A stretch of 64,000 nt of DNA from Bradyrhizobium sp. NP1 (GTDB lineage: Bacteria; Pseudomonadota; Alphaproteobacteria; Rhizobiales; Xanthobacteraceae), in contig NZ_CP127385.1 of NCBI RefSeq assembly GCF_030378205.1, positions 5,868,001 to 5,932,000 of the forward strand, in the 5' to 3' direction. A model generated the notes under the pieces. The model worked only from the letters and a program-made list of their open reading frames with translations, was not told the origin of the DNA and made no database searches. The position numbers and the translations under genes were made by a program. This document shows positions 1 through 8,743 of the stretch, in pieces (the first letter of the stretch is position 1; each line of letters opens with the position of its first letter).

Positions 1-331
1 GGATTTCGACCGTGACACGCTCGCCGATCCTGTATTCGTCGACGCCGGGTCCGAGCGCGACCACGGTGCCCATATATTCATGGCCGGGCGTGAAATTCTT
101 GTTGAAGGGCAGACCGCCCTGGATCATCGCCGGCGGGCCGTGATGGATGATCTCGAGATCGGTCGCGCAAATCGCAACCGCATCGATCCGCACCAGAACC
201 TCCGCGCGCTTCGGCACCGGGACCGGCTTCTTGCTCAGCGTGAGCTGGTCGGGATCGCCGAGCACCCAGGCGCGCATCGTGTCCGGGATCGGAAAGTCGG
301 GCGAAGTCTTGACGTGGTCGTGCTGGTACAT
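1..331 (-). CDS. Zinc-dependent alcohol dehydrogenase family protein, N-terminal part
   Basis: This is the first 110 residues of a medium-chain dehydrogenase; the rest lies beyond the left edge. The GroES-like N-terminal domain is visible. A Cys-Ala-Thr-Asp segment (AICATDLEI) supplies the expected catalytic zinc cysteine, and GHEYMG supplies the zinc-ligand histidine and the glutamate typical of the family. The start is the ATG at 331, giving MYQHDHVKTS. The gene begins 27 bases after the IclR regulator stops, on the same strand, so the two may be co-transcribed and the regulator may control it. The substrate cannot be read from this fragment. Membership of the family is secure; the exact activity is not. 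Confidence 0.85.
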   Translation of the reverse strand, partial: MYQHDHVKTSPDFPIPDTMRAWVLGDPDQLTLSKKPVPVPKRAEVLVRIDAVAICATDLEIIHHGPPAMIQGGLPFNKNFTPGHEYMGTVVALGPGVDEYRIGERVTVEI

Positions 332-358
332 CGGTTTTCTCCCTGAAAGAACGGCCTT

Positions 359-1237
359 CTATTCAGCCGCGGCGCTCTTGCCGGCCTGGCTCACGATCGC
401 ACCCGGCGCACCGAGCTCGATCGAAAGCTCGTTGGTGGCCGCGAGCAGATGGATGCGGATCTGGTCGAGATGGTCGTCCGTGGCGCGGAACACCGGCGAC
501 GACACGCTGATCGAGCCGACCACGGCGCCGGCGTGATCGCGGATAGCGGCACCGAGACAGATCACGCCCGGCTGGAATTCCTCGCGATCAACTGCATAGC
601 CGTTGCGCCGCGCCAGCCTCAGCTCTTCCCTCAAGCGATCGAGATCGACGATCGTGTTCGGCGTGAATGCCGTCATGCCCTTGTCGGCGATGATCCGCTC
701 GAGTTCGGTCGGCGGCAGCCAGGCCAGGATCGCCTTGCCGGTTGCGGTTGCATGCGCGGCATTCATCTTGCCGCCGAGCCCGGCATCGACGCGAACGGCG
801 TGGCGCGCCTCGCGGCGCAGAATGTTGACGAGGCTGGTGTCCTGCATGATCGCAAGCTGCACCGCCTCGCGGGTCTGGTCGTTGAGCCGATCGACATAGG
901 CTTGTGCGCGACGCGGCAGGTCGACCTGGCGCAGACACGCCGCGCTCAGGTGAAGGATGCGCGGGCCGAGCACATAGGATCGGCCCGTGGAGCCGCGTCC
1001 GACATAACCCCAATTGTGCAGCGTCGAGATCAGGTGATGGCAGGTGGAGACGTTCAACCCCGCCGTTGCCGCGATCTCGGTGAGCTTCGCCTCGCCGCCG
1101 GCGTCTGCGATGATGTCGAGGATCAGGAAGGCACGATCGAGCGCCTGGATGCCGCCGCGATCCCGGCCGATCGGGGGTCGAGCCGGCATGATGCTGGGCG
1201 GCTGCTCTGCACTATCGACCAAAACCCTCTCCTCCAC
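359..1237 (-). CDS. IclR family transcriptional regulator
   Basis: The protein (about 292 residues) has the two-domain IclR layout. A winged helix-turn-helix at roughly residues 30-90 carries the recognition-helix-like NVSTCHHLISTL, and a C-terminal effector-binding domain follows (ATGKAILAWLP, then VDREEFQPGVICLGAAI near residue 215). IclR proteins repress or activate small catabolic units in response to organic acids or aromatic metabolites. The alcohol dehydrogenase gene lies directly downstream and is the most likely target. The ATG at 1237 opens the frame, but a GGAGGAGAGG Shine-Dalgarno-like run sits just inside it. A TTG at 1222 (protein VDSAEQPP...) may therefore be the true start. 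An AT-rich inverted repeat lies upstream. Confidence 0.9.
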   Translation of the reverse strand: MEERVLVDSAEQPPSIMPARPPIGRDRGGIQALDRAFLILDIIADAGGEAKLTEIAATAGLNVSTCHHLISTLHNWGYVGRGSTGRSYVLGPRILHLSAACLRQVDLPRRAQAYVDRLNDQTREAVQLAIMQDTSLVNILRREARHAVRVDAGLGGKMNAAHATATGKAILAWLPPTELERIIADKGMTAFTPNTIVDLDRLREELRLARRNGYAVDREEFQPGVICLGAAIRDHAGAVVGSISVSSPVFRATDDHLDQIRIHLLAATNELSIELGAPGAIVSQAGKSAAAE

Positions 1238-1285
1238 TGCGTGTTTTCGGCAGAAGAGCGCAAGCAGGCGCCGTTGGTCAAACCA

Positions 1286-1324
1286 ATTTTCACATTACAG
1301 ATCATGTTTTTATTAGGTGAAAAT
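1286..1324. promoter_or_regulatory. AT-rich inverted repeat upstream of the IclR gene
   Basis: ATTTTCAC at 1286-1293 is mirrored by GTGAAAAT at 1317-1324. The half-site centres are 31 bases apart, close to three helical turns. The segment is strikingly AT-rich against its GC-rich surroundings and lies about 50-90 bases upstream of the IclR start, so it could be an autoregulatory operator and promoter. Function is inferred from position and symmetry only. Confidence 0.4.
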
Positions 1325-1501
1325 CTGGCGTCCCTGCCGATCTCCGCAGAATCCCACCAGGTCGGTCGCAAACCGACCATCACCCTGAATTGATCAGCCC
1401 TGTCGGCGCCTGAAGTAACGTCGATCGCGTGCGGGCCGTATTGGCTTTCGGGGCGGCCCGATATTGACCACCACCGGCTCCAGCCAAGAAGAGAAATCGC
1501 G

Positions 1502-2278
1502 ATGATGAGCAGACGCGCATTCACGGCGACACTTGCGGCCGGTGCGGCCGCTTCACTGCTTTCGACGCGCGGCATGGCTGCAACGCAGGCTCCGACGAAG
1601 GCGCGCAACGTCGTGCTCGTGCACGGGCTGTTTGCCGACGGATCGTGCTGGTCGGAGGTGATCGCACGGCTGCAGGCGGCGGGACTCAATGCGACCGCCG
1701 TGCAAAACCCGCTGACGACGCTGCCCGAAGCGGTCGCCTCTGCCGAGCGCGTCCTGGCGCGGCAGGATGGCCCGACCGTCCTGGTCGGCCATTCTTTTTC
1801 CGGGATGATCGTCACGGACGCCGGCATGCATCCGAACGTCTCGGCGCTGGTCTATGTGGCGGCGCGGGCGCCGGATGCGGACGAGGATTACACGGCACTG
1901 GCCAAGACCTATCCGACGCCGCCGGCGAGCGCTGGCATCGTCTTCGATGGCGATGAAGGACGGCTTTCCGAGCAAGCTTTCCTGCGCGATTTCGCCGGCG
2001 ACCTGCCGGAGGCGAAGGCAAAGGTGCTTTATGCGGTCCAGCAGCCGTTCCACAAGGCGCTGCTCGCGGGCAAGACCACGCATGCGGCCTGGCGCTCGAA
2101 GCCGAGCTACTACGCCGTTTCAACCGAAGACCGCACCATCAATCCCGACCTCGAGCGCTTCATGGCCAAGCGGATGGGCGCGAAGACCATCGAGGTAAAG
2201 GCGAGCCATCTTGCGCTGATCTCCCATCCCGATGAAATCACGCAGCTGATCCTGGAAGCGGCCGGCCAGCGGTCCTGA
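1502..2278 (+). CDS. Alpha/beta hydrolase with Tat-type signal peptide
   Basis: A 258-residue serine hydrolase. The N-terminus (MMSRRAFTATLAAGAAA) has a twin-arginine SRRAF motif and a hydrophobic stretch ending near AATQA, predicting export in folded form. The hydrolase domain shows VLVHGLFADGSCW (oxyanion-hole region), the nucleophile elbow GHSFSG at about residues 98-103, and a C-terminal catalytic histidine in KASHLALISHPDE. This pattern matches small esterases of the EstC/salicylate-esterase-like type. The substrate is unknown. It stands alone between the IclR and TetR genes with its own upstream region, and a GAAGAGA ribosome-binding site precedes the ATG. Confidence 0.88.
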   Translation: MMSRRAFTATLAAGAAASLLSTRGMAATQAPTKARNVVLVHGLFADGSCWSEVIARLQAAGLNATAVQNPLTTLPEAVASAERVLARQDGPTVLVGHSFSGMIVTDAGMHPNVSALVYVAARAPDADEDYTALAKTYPTPPASAGIVFDGDEGRLSEQAFLRDFAGDLPEAKAKVLYAVQQPFHKALLAGKTTHAAWRSKPSYYAVSTEDRTINPDLERFMAKRMGAKTIEVKASHLALISHPDEITQLILEAAGQRS

Positions 2279-2549
2279 AAAGGCGCAAACGAGCGGGAGC
2301 GCGGTTACGCGTGTTTCATCGGGCGTGGATCGAAACGAAGTCTCCTCTCATTCCCAGAACGGTGGAATGCGAGGATGCGCGGAAAACAGCGCATCGCCGC
2401 GAGGTCACGTGCTTCAACCAGCGACAAAGACGGGCGAGCTGACAGGTATCGGATTTACATGCCGCGCAAAATCTGCTTTGGCGCTGCGTAGCGATCGTTG
2501 ACGACTCGGATCGGCGCGCCAATACTTCGACAAGGGACTTCGGGCAGGC

Positions 2550-3266
2550 ATGAGGACGATGCGGTCATCCCAGCGTTCCGGTGACCGGTCCCGCAATGGA
2601 GCGACCGCGCGCCGGTCAGGACCAACGACAGGCAAGCGCGGGAAGACCGCGGAGCAGGACAAGAAACTGGCCAGCGGCACGTCGAAATCGGAGCGGTCGC
2701 GGGATCTCATCCTTCACGCTGCCGCTCAGCTGTTTCGCCGCCAGGGATTTTCGGCAACGACGCTGCGCCAGATCGCTGACCTCGCCAAGACCAAGGCCGG
2801 CAGCATCTACTACCATTTCGACTCCAAGGAAGAGATCCTCGACGAAGTGCTGGACCGCGGCCTTCGCCACGTCTTCGAGACCGTCAGGAACGCGGTCGAT
2901 CGGGCAGGCAAGGCATCACACCGGCGCAAGATCGGCCTTGCGATCGAGGCCCATCTCGTCGCCCTGCTCGAAACCAGCGACTTCACCTCGGCGAACATCC
3001 GCATGTACGGGCAGTTGCCGGAACATTTGAAGAAGCCGCACCGGCCGTTGCGCCGCGCCTACGCCGAATATTGGGACCAGCTCTTCCTCAACGCCCGGCG
3101 CGCCGGCGAGATCCGCGCGGACATCGAGATCGTGCCGTTGCGCATGTTCGTCATCGGCGCACTGAACTGGACGATCGAATGGTTCAGGCTCGAAGATCGC
3201 GATGCCGTCCTTGAACTGGCCCGTCGCACCGAGGCGCTGATCTTCGAGGGCGTCCGCAAGCCGTGA
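2550..3266 (+). CDS. TetR family transcriptional regulator
   Basis: A 238-residue regulator. After a basic, poorly conserved N-terminal tail of about 50 residues comes a TetR helix-turn-helix at about residues 55-100 (FSATTLRQIADLAKTKAGSIYYHF). An all-helical ligand-binding domain follows. TetR proteins beside acyl-CoA genes usually sense an acyl-CoA and repress the degradation operon. This gene converges with an enoyl-CoA hydratase gene whose promoter holds a palindrome repeated at two other acyl-CoA promoters nearby, so it is the best candidate to bind that motif. No copy was seen in front of its own gene. An internal ATG at 2559 is an alternative start. Confidence 0.92.
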   Translation: MRTMRSSQRSGDRSRNGATARRSGPTTGKRGKTAEQDKKLASGTSKSERSRDLILHAAAQLFRRQGFSATTLRQIADLAKTKAGSIYYHFDSKEEILDEVLDRGLRHVFETVRNAVDRAGKASHRRKIGLAIEAHLVALLETSDFTSANIRMYGQLPEHLKKPHRPLRRAYAEYWDQLFLNARRAGEIRADIEIVPLRMFVIGALNWTIEWFRLEDRDAVLELARRTEALIFEGVRKP

Positions 3267-3272
3267 GGTCGC

Positions 3273-4058
3273 CTACCTGCCCTGCCAGACCGGCTTGCGC
3301 TTTTCCGCAAACGCCTTCGGCCCCTCGATGGCGTCAAGGCTGGCATAGGTCTCGACGTGCAGCCGCCCGGCCTCGACCAGTCCCTGCGCATAGCCGAGAT
3401 CCATCGCGGCAAGCACGCTGGCCTTGGCTGCCTTGACCGACAGGGGCGCGGCCTCAACGATCTTGCGCGCCAGTTCGCCGGCGCGTTCGCGCACCGCCTG
3501 CGGATTGTCCTCGAGGTAGTTGACGAAGCCATACGCGGCGAGCCGCTCGATCGGCATGGTCTCGCCAGTCAGCACCATCTCCATCAGAAGCGGCTGCGGC
3601 AGCATCCAGAGCAGCGGCACCGCCCACGGGCTGCCCCGCCCCATTTTCACCTCGGTTATTCCCGCGCGCGTGCCGCGCAGGCCGACCCTCAGGTCGCATT
3701 TGATCGCAAGCATCATGCCGCCCGCCATCAAGGAGCCTGTCATGGCGGCGATGATCGGCTTTGATACGTTCCGCATACCGTTCTGCATGGGATCGCGCAT
3801 CAGCGTCAGGATATCCACCCCGTCGCGCGCCCTGATCTCGGCCGCCTGCTTCAGATCGAGCCCGGCGCAGAACACACCGCAATCGGCCGAGGTCAGGATG
3901 ATCACGCGTACCGACTTGTCGGCTTCGGCACGGCTCCAGGCCTCCGTCAGGCCGTTCATCGCCTCGACGGAAAGCGCGTTCTTGCGTTCGGGCCGGTCGA
4001 TGCTGACGGTTGCGATACCGCCCTCGACCGAATAGCGGACCTGATCGTCGTGGGTCAC
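3273..4058 (-). CDS. Enoyl-CoA hydratase/isomerase family protein
   Basis: A crotonase-fold protein of about 261 residues. It shows the N-terminal VSIDRPERKNALS segment, the oxyanion-hole region CGVFCAGLDLKQ, and the second conserved block around AAMTGSLMAGGMMLA. The usual acidic catalytic residues of the hydratase centre are not obvious, so hydratase, isomerase or hydrolase activity are all possible. An ATG at 4085 lies inside the operator palindrome (4076-4095). A GTG at 4058 preceded by GAGGAAG at good spacing is the better start. It is divergent from the CoA ligase at 4155 and shares the operator with it, so the two are likely co-regulated. Confidence 0.88.
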   Translation of the reverse strand: MTHDDQVRYSVEGGIATVSIDRPERKNALSVEAMNGLTEAWSRAEADKSVRVIILTSADCGVFCAGLDLKQAAEIRARDGVDILTLMRDPMQNGMRNVSKPIIAAMTGSLMAGGMMLAIKCDLRVGLRGTRAGITEVKMGRGSPWAVPLLWMLPQPLLMEMVLTGETMPIERLAAYGFVNYLEDNPQAVRERAGELARKIVEAAPLSVKAAKASVLAAMDLGYAQGLVEAGRLHVETYASLDAIEGPKAFAEKRKPVWQGR

Positions 4059-4075
4059 GATATTGGCTTCCTCAA

Positions 4076-4095
4076 ATTCTAACATCTGTTAGAAT
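4076..4095. promoter_or_regulatory. Operator palindrome, copy 1 (putative TetR site)
   Basis: Perfect 9-base arms ATTCTAACA and TGTTAGAAT flank a 2-base spacer. The site lies between the divergent enoyl-CoA hydratase and CoA ligase genes. The same motif recurs at 7118-7137 and 10378-10397. Assignment to the TetR regulator at 2550 is an inference from proximity. Confidence 0.75.
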
Positions 4096-4154
4096 ACACC
4101 GCGGCGTGCTGAAGACAAGGTTGAGATCACGCCCTTGAGGTCAGGAGGAATGAG

Positions 4155-6104
4155 ATGGCGTATCTCTGGACGCCGCCCGCCGCGCTGGTGGAACAGAGCA
4201 ATCTGAGCGCGTTCCTGCGCGCTACCGGACAGCCGCACTACGATGCGCTGGCGGCCCGGGCGAACGCCGATCCGGCGTGGCTGATGGAGGAGGTGTTCCG
4301 CTTCTGCGACGTTCGCTTCTACCGCAAGTATGACAGGATGCTCGATCTTGCGCGGGGACAGCCGTGGGCGCGCTGGTGCGTCGGAGGAACCACCAACATC
4401 GTGCTCAACTGCCTCGACAAGCACCGCGACACGGCGGTCTGGGATCAGACTTTCCTGGTCTGGGAGGGCGAAGACAAACACGAGCAGCGGCGGCTGAGCT
4501 ATGCCGAGTTCGCCGCCGAGGTCGGACGGCTGGCGAGCGGCTTGCGCCAACTCGGCATCGGCAAGGGCGATGTCGTCGCCATCTACATGCCGAATCTGGC
4601 GGAAACCTTCGTCGCCTTCTTCGCGATCCTGAAGATCGGCGCGATCGTGATGCCGCTGTTCTCGGGATTTGGCCCTGCCCCGATCCTGTCGCGACTCAAT
4701 CACGGCGAAGCCAAGGCGGTGATTACCGCGAACGGAACCTGGCGCCGCGGCGTGGGGGCGCCGCTAAAGTCCGTGCTCGACGAGGCGCTTGCGAGCGCGC
4801 CCAGTGTCCGGCACGTGATCGTGTTCGACCGCGGCGGCCTCAACATCGACACGCCGATGCAGGCCGGACGGGACCATTGGTGGCGCGAGATCGCGCAAGA
4901 AGGCGCTGACCTTTCGACGGCCGAGATGAACGCCGAGGATCCGGCCATCCTGCTCTACACGTCGGGCACGACAGGCGAACCCAAGGGCTGCGTGTGGACG
5001 CATATCAGCTTCATCGGCTCGATGGTTACGCGCGACATGATCATCTGCGGCGACTTCAAGCCGTCGGACCTGTTCTTCTTCTTCAGCGACATGGGATGGA
5101 TGGTCGGCGCCATGTGCGCCTGCATTCCGAGCTTTGCCGGCGGCCGGCTGCTGGTCGCGGAGGGCACGCCCGATTTTCCCGACACGGGCCGGTTCTGGCG
5201 CCTGATTGCCGAGCATCAAGTTACCTATCTCGGCGTCTCGCCGACCATCGTGCGCGGCATGATGCGCTACGGCCTCGAGGTCGAGAACTACGATCTTTCG
5301 AGCCTGCGGATGACGGCATCGGGCGGCGAGGCCTGGACCGAGACGCCATGGCGATGGTTCTTCGAGCATGTCTGCAAGTCGAAGCTGCCGGTCATCAATA
5401 TCTCAGGCGGCACGGAAGTCGGCGGCTGCATCTTCACCGGCACGCCGAACCATCCGATGAACCCCTGCGCGTTCTCCCGGCCTGCACTCGGGGTCGGCGC
5501 CGATATCGTCGACCTCTCCGGCAACCCGGTGGCTGACGGAGAAGTCGGCGAGCTCGTGCTGCGGCATGCGTCGATCGGCTTGACAAAAAGCCTCTGGAAA
5601 TCCGACCAGCGTTATCTCGACAGCTATTGGAATACGATACCCGGGATTTGGGTGCACGGCGATTTCGCCATGCGCGGGCGCGACGGCCTCTACTACATCC
5701 TTGGCCGATCGGACGACACCATCAAGATCTCGGGAAAGCGCACGGGCCCTGCGGAGCTCGAAGGCGTGCTGACCGCGACCGGCAAGGTCGCGGAAGCCGC
5801 GGTCTTCAGCATCCCGCACCCGGTCAAGGGCTCGGCGATCGTGTGCGCCTGCGTGCCGATGGCGGGCGCGGCGACTTCCGCCGCGCTTTCGGAGGAGCTG
5901 GCCCAGGCGCTGGTGCGCGGCATGGGCGCCTCATACCGTCCGGAAAAGGTCCTGCTGGTCGAAGACCTGCCGCGGACGCGCAATATGAAGATCATGCGGC
6001 GCGTGCTGCGTGCCGTGTTCGAGGACAAGGACCCCGGCGACCTTTCGGCGCTCGCCAACCCCGAGGCGATCGAACACGTCCGTCGCAGCCTCAAGGCATC
6101 CTAG
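4155..6104 (+). CDS. AMP-dependent acyl-CoA synthetase (acetyl-CoA synthetase-like, long form)
   Basis: This 649-residue ligase activates a carboxylic acid to its CoA thioester through an acyl-adenylate. The N-terminal extension of about 100 residues resembles the cap of acetyl- or acetoacetyl-CoA synthetases. The adenylation domain carries the P-loop-like LLYTSGTTGEPKG near residue 270, the A5-type ISGGTE near 417, and GRSDDTIKISGKR near 520 (hinge and A8 motif). The conserved C-terminal lysine region is RTRNMKIMRR. The substrate is unknown; short or branched acids are plausible given the neighbours. It is transcribed away from the hydratase at 3273, sharing the operator palindrome. Its TAG stop lies inside the terminal arm of a palindromic repeat. 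Confidence 0.92.
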   Translation: MAYLWTPPAALVEQSNLSAFLRATGQPHYDALAARANADPAWLMEEVFRFCDVRFYRKYDRMLDLARGQPWARWCVGGTTNIVLNCLDKHRDTAVWDQTFLVWEGEDKHEQRRLSYAEFAAEVGRLASGLRQLGIGKGDVVAIYMPNLAETFVAFFAILKIGAIVMPLFSGFGPAPILSRLNHGEAKAVITANGTWRRGVGAPLKSVLDEALASAPSVRHVIVFDRGGLNIDTPMQAGRDHWWREIAQEGADLSTAEMNAEDPAILLYTSGTTGEPKGCVWTHISFIGSMVTRDMIICGDFKPSDLFFFFSDMGWMVGAMCACIPSFAGGRLLVAEGTPDFPDTGRFWRLIAEHQVTYLGVSPTIVRGMMRYGLEVENYDLSSLRMTASGGEAWTETPWRWFFEHVCKSKLPVINISGGTEVGGCIFTGTPNHPMNPCAFSRPALGVGADIVDLSGNPVADGEVGELVLRHASIGLTKSLWKSDQRYLDSYWNTIPGIWVHGDFAMRGRDGLYYILGRSDDTIKISGKRTGPAELEGVLTATGKVAEAAVFSIPHPVKGSAIVCACVPMAGAATSAALSEELAQALVRGMGASYRPEKVLLVEDLPRTRNMKIMRRVLRAVFEDKDPGDLSALANPEAIEHVRRSLKAS

Positions 6105-6175
6105 TGGCCCGATTCTAACATTCGCATCCATCGCTGCAGGCACTTTTGCGAATGTTAGAATCAAAGGACCACTAG
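6101..6175. repeat. CTAGTGG-bounded palindromic repeat, copy 1
   Basis: Outer arms CTAGTGG (6101-6107) and CCACTAG (6169-6175) enclose long inner arms starting GATTCTAACATTCGCA and ending in its reverse complement, giving a stable hairpin of about 75 bases. The left arm supplies the TAG stop of the CoA ligase. The inner arms contain the same half-sites (ATTCTAACA/TGTTAGAAT) as the operator palindromes, here 32 bases apart. It probably also acts as a transcription terminator between convergent genes. Confidence 0.7.
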
Positions 6176-6187
6176 CAAATTGTCTGT

Positions 6188-6267
6188 TCTAGTGGAGCTT
6201 TGGCTTTGACGTTCGCATGAAGAAATCGCGGCAGACAGGTAGCGAACGTCAAATCCGCTCCACTAGA
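6188..6267. repeat. CTAGTGG-bounded palindromic repeat, copy 2
   Basis: Outer arms TCTAGTGGAG (6188-6197) and CTCCACTAGA (6258-6267) enclose inner arms TTTGACGTTCGC (6205-6216) and GCGAACGTCAAA (6242-6253). It lies 12 bases from copy 1 and has the same architecture but a different inner stem. Its right arm supplies the TAG stop of the minus-strand enoyl-CoA hydratase. The pair looks like a mobile palindromic element family; a terminator role is likely. Confidence 0.7.
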
Positions 6268-7072
6268 TCGGACAATCGTTCGGGAACGAAGGCTTGCGCT
6301 TCTCGAGATGCGAAGCCAGCCCTTCCCTCGCCTCGTTGCCGGCAAAACCGAGGATTTCCAGCGCAGTCGAGGTATCAAACAGCGGCCCGTTGACGCGGAG
6401 CCAATTGTTCAGGGAATATTTGGTCCAGCGGATCGCGCTCTGCGCGCCGGTCGCGAGATCCTGCGCGGTTTCGAGCGCAATCTTCTGCAGCTCCGCATCC
6501 TCGACGCAAAGCGAGACCAGCCCGATACGCTCGGCCTCCTCGCCCGACAACGGCTTGCAGGTCAGGAGATAGTACTTGGCCTTCGCCAGGCCGCACAGCA
6601 GCGGCCAGATGATGCAGGCGACATCGCCCGCCGCGACCCCGAGCCGGGTATGGCCGTCGACGATCCGCGCGGACTTGCCGCAGATCGAGACGTCGGCAAG
6701 GATGCCGACGACAAGGCCGGCGCCCACCGCAACGCCATTGATGGCGGAGATGATCGGCTTGTTGCAGTTGATGATGTTGTAGACGAGGTCCTTGGCCTCC
6801 TTCCATGTCGCCATCCGCGCCGCCGGATTGTCGAGCAAGGCCTTGATCAACTCGAAGTCACCGCCGGCCGAGAACGCCTTCCCCGCGCCGGTCACAATCA
6901 CGGCGTTGATGTCGGGATCGTCGTTGATGTCGCGCCAAATGTTGGTGAGTTGCGTGTGGGTTTCAGCATCCACGGAATTATATGTCTCGGGACGGTCGAA
7001 GGTGACGCGCAAGATCCGCTCCGAGGGATAGTCGAGCTTCAGTCTGGTGTAGGCGGCGTATCGATCGGCCAT
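6263..7072 (-). CDS. Enoyl-CoA hydratase/isomerase family protein
   Basis: A second crotonase-fold protein, about 269 residues from the ATG at 7072 ([10 protein letters not shown]). It shows [12 protein letters not shown], the oxyanion-hole segment [11 protein letters not shown], and [21 protein letters not shown] glutamate in a canonical hydratase position is not evident, so the reaction on the acyl-CoA is uncertain. The frame extends to a TTG at 7114, but no ribosome-binding site precedes that codon. The gene is divergent from a CoA ligase and separated from it by operator copy 2. This mirrors the arrangement at 3.3-6.1 kb. The stop codon lies in the adjacent palindromic repeat. Confidence 0.9.
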   Translation of the reverse strand: MADRYAAYTRLKLDYPSERILRVTFDRPETYNSVDAETHTQLTNIWRDINDDPDINAVIVTGAGKAFSAGGDFELIKALLDNPAARMATWKEAKDLVYNIINCNKPIISAINGVAVGAGLVVGILADVSICGKSARIVDGHTRLGVAAGDVACIIWPLLCGLAKAKYYLLTCKPLSGEEAERIGLVSLCVEDAELQKIALETAQDLATGAQSAIRWTKYSLNNWLRVNGPLFDTSTALEILGFAGNEAREGLASHLEKRKPSFPNDCPI

Positions 7073-7117
7073 GTGGATGTTCCCGTTGCTGGCGTCCCCG
7101 GAGGACGCTATCAATTG

Positions 7118-7137
7118 TTTCTAACAGATGTTAGAAT
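7118..7137. promoter_or_regulatory. Operator palindrome, copy 2 (putative TetR site)
   Basis: TTTCTAACA and TGTTAGAAT flank a 2-base spacer; eight of nine arm positions pair. The site lies between the second divergent hydratase/ligase pair, matching the position of copy 1 in the first pair. Confidence 0.72.
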
Positions 7138-7207
7138 TTGCCAGCCAGCGGCGCAAGCGCCGCGTTCAGGACCATGATGTCGAAAGATCGTGCGTGAGGG
7201 AATGGCC

Positions 7208-8743
7208 ATGGCGACCGCGTTGAAAGCCCAACTTGGCGCGGCATGCGGAATTGGAACGGTCGGCGCCCTGTTCGGCGCCTGTGCCGAGCTCCATGCCGGG
7301 AAGGTTGCGATCGAACATGGCGAGCGGCGCATTTCCTATGGCGAGTTGCTCGATCGCGTTCGGCGGCTGACCGCGCTGCTCGCGGCACGGGGTCTCAGAC
7401 GAGGCGACCGTATCGGCCTGTTGTCCCGGAACCGCCCGGAATATCTCGAGGTCGAGCTCGCTGCGGCCAACCTCGGCGTCATCACAGCGTGCCTGAACTG
7501 GCGGCTGTCGACCCGCGAGCTCGCCTATTGCATCGAGCTGGTCTCGCCGAAGCTGCTGATCGTGGAAGCCGAGCTGGCGGCCGGCCTTCCGTCCTCGGGC
7601 ACGCCCGCGCTGGAGCTCGGGCCGCCCTATGAAAACGAGCTTGCGCGGCACGGCACGCGCACGCCGCTGCCCCTGGCAGAGCCCGAAGACGGGCTTGTCA
7701 TTCTCTATACCAGCGGCACCACCGGCCTGCCGAAAGGAGCCGTCATCTCCCATCGCGCCATGGTGATGCGCGCACTGGTGTTTGCATCCGAGCTTGCGAT
7801 TGCGCCGCACGCCACTTTCGTCGCATGGGCGCCGCTCTTCCACATGGCCTCGACCGATCACGCGCTCGCCACGCTGCTGCGCGGCGGCACGGTGATCGTC
7901 GTCGACGGGTTCCAGCTGGACGTGCTGCTCGCGGCCGTGTCCCGACACTCTATCGGCTGGCTTGTCCTGATCCCCGGCATGGTCGAGGCCTTTGTCGAGG
8001 GCCTGAAAGCACAACGCACGAAGGTGAAGGGCGTGCAGGTTTGCGGCGCAATGGCCGACCTGGTGCCGCCGCATGCCATCGCGGAAGTGACCGCGCTGCT
8101 CAATGCGCCCTATCTGAACAGCTTCGGATCGACCGAGACCGGCCTGCCGCCTGCGACGCGGTCGTTGATCATGCCCGGCGAGGCGCCGACACGGCTGTCG
8201 AAACGGCAGAACGCGTTTTGCGAGATCCGGCTGGTCGATCCGGCCGACAACGAGGTCGCCGCTGGCGAGCCCGGAGAGCTTGCGATACGCGGCCCGACCC
8301 TGTTCTCAGGCTACTGGCAGGCCGAAGAGACCAACGCGCGCGACTTCCGCGGCGGCTGGTTCCACATGGGTGACGTGTTCCGGCGTAACGAGGACGGCTC
8401 GCTCGATTTCGTCGACCGCGCCAAATATTTGATCAAGTCGGGCGGCGAGAATATCTATCCCGCCGAGATCGAACGCGTGCTCCTGACCGACAAGCGCGTG
8501 ACCGAGGTCGCCGTGGTGCGCGCCGCTGATCCGAAATGGGGCGAGGTGCCGGTCGCCTTCGTCGCCTGCCGCGACGATGCGCCGCTCACCGAGATCGAGC
8601 TTGCCGATCTGTGCCGTCGCGAGCTCGCCGGGTACAAGCGACCGCGCGAATTCCGCTTCATCGGATTTACCGAGTTTCCGCGCTCGACCAGCGGCAAGGT
8701 GCAGCGCCATGAACTCGAGCGCCGGCTGAAGGGCTCCGCATGA
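7208..8743 (+). CDS. AMP-dependent acyl-CoA synthetase (class I adenylate-forming)
   Basis: A CoA ligase of about 511 residues, shorter than its neighbour at 4155 and of the FadD/feruloyl-CoA-synthetase type. It shows VILYTSGTTGLPKG, the A5 block LNSFGSTETG, GGWFHMGDVFRRNEDG and the hinge DRAKYLIKSGGENIYP. The C-terminal adenylation lysine lies in FPRSTSGKVQRHEL. An upstream GTG (7190) and an ATG (7202) are in frame; the ATG at 7208 has the best-spaced GAGGGA. It overlaps the thiolase-like gene by 4 bases (ATGA), indicating translational coupling in a three-gene unit with the DUF35 protein. Substrate unknown. Confidence 0.92.
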   Translation: MATALKAQLGAACGIGTVGALFGACAELHAGKVAIEHGERRISYGELLDRVRRLTALLAARGLRRGDRIGLLSRNRPEYLEVELAAANLGVITACLNWRLSTRELAYCIELVSPKLLIVEAELAAGLPSSGTPALELGPPYENELARHGTRTPLPLAEPEDGLVILYTSGTTGLPKGAVISHRAMVMRALVFASELAIAPHATFVAWAPLFHMASTDHALATLLRGGTVIVVDGFQLDVLLAAVSRHSIGWLVLIPGMVEAFVEGLKAQRTKVKGVQVCGAMADLVPPHAIAEVTALLNAPYLNSFGSTETGLPPATRSLIMPGEAPTRLSKRQNAFCEIRLVDPADNEVAAGEPGELAIRGPTLFSGYWQAEETNARDFRGGWFHMGDVFRRNEDGSLDFVDRAKYLIKSGGENIYPAEIERVLLTDKRVTEVAVVRAADPKWGEVPVAFVACRDDAPLTEIELADLCRRELAGYKRPREFRFIGFTEFPRSTSGKVQRHELERRLKGSA

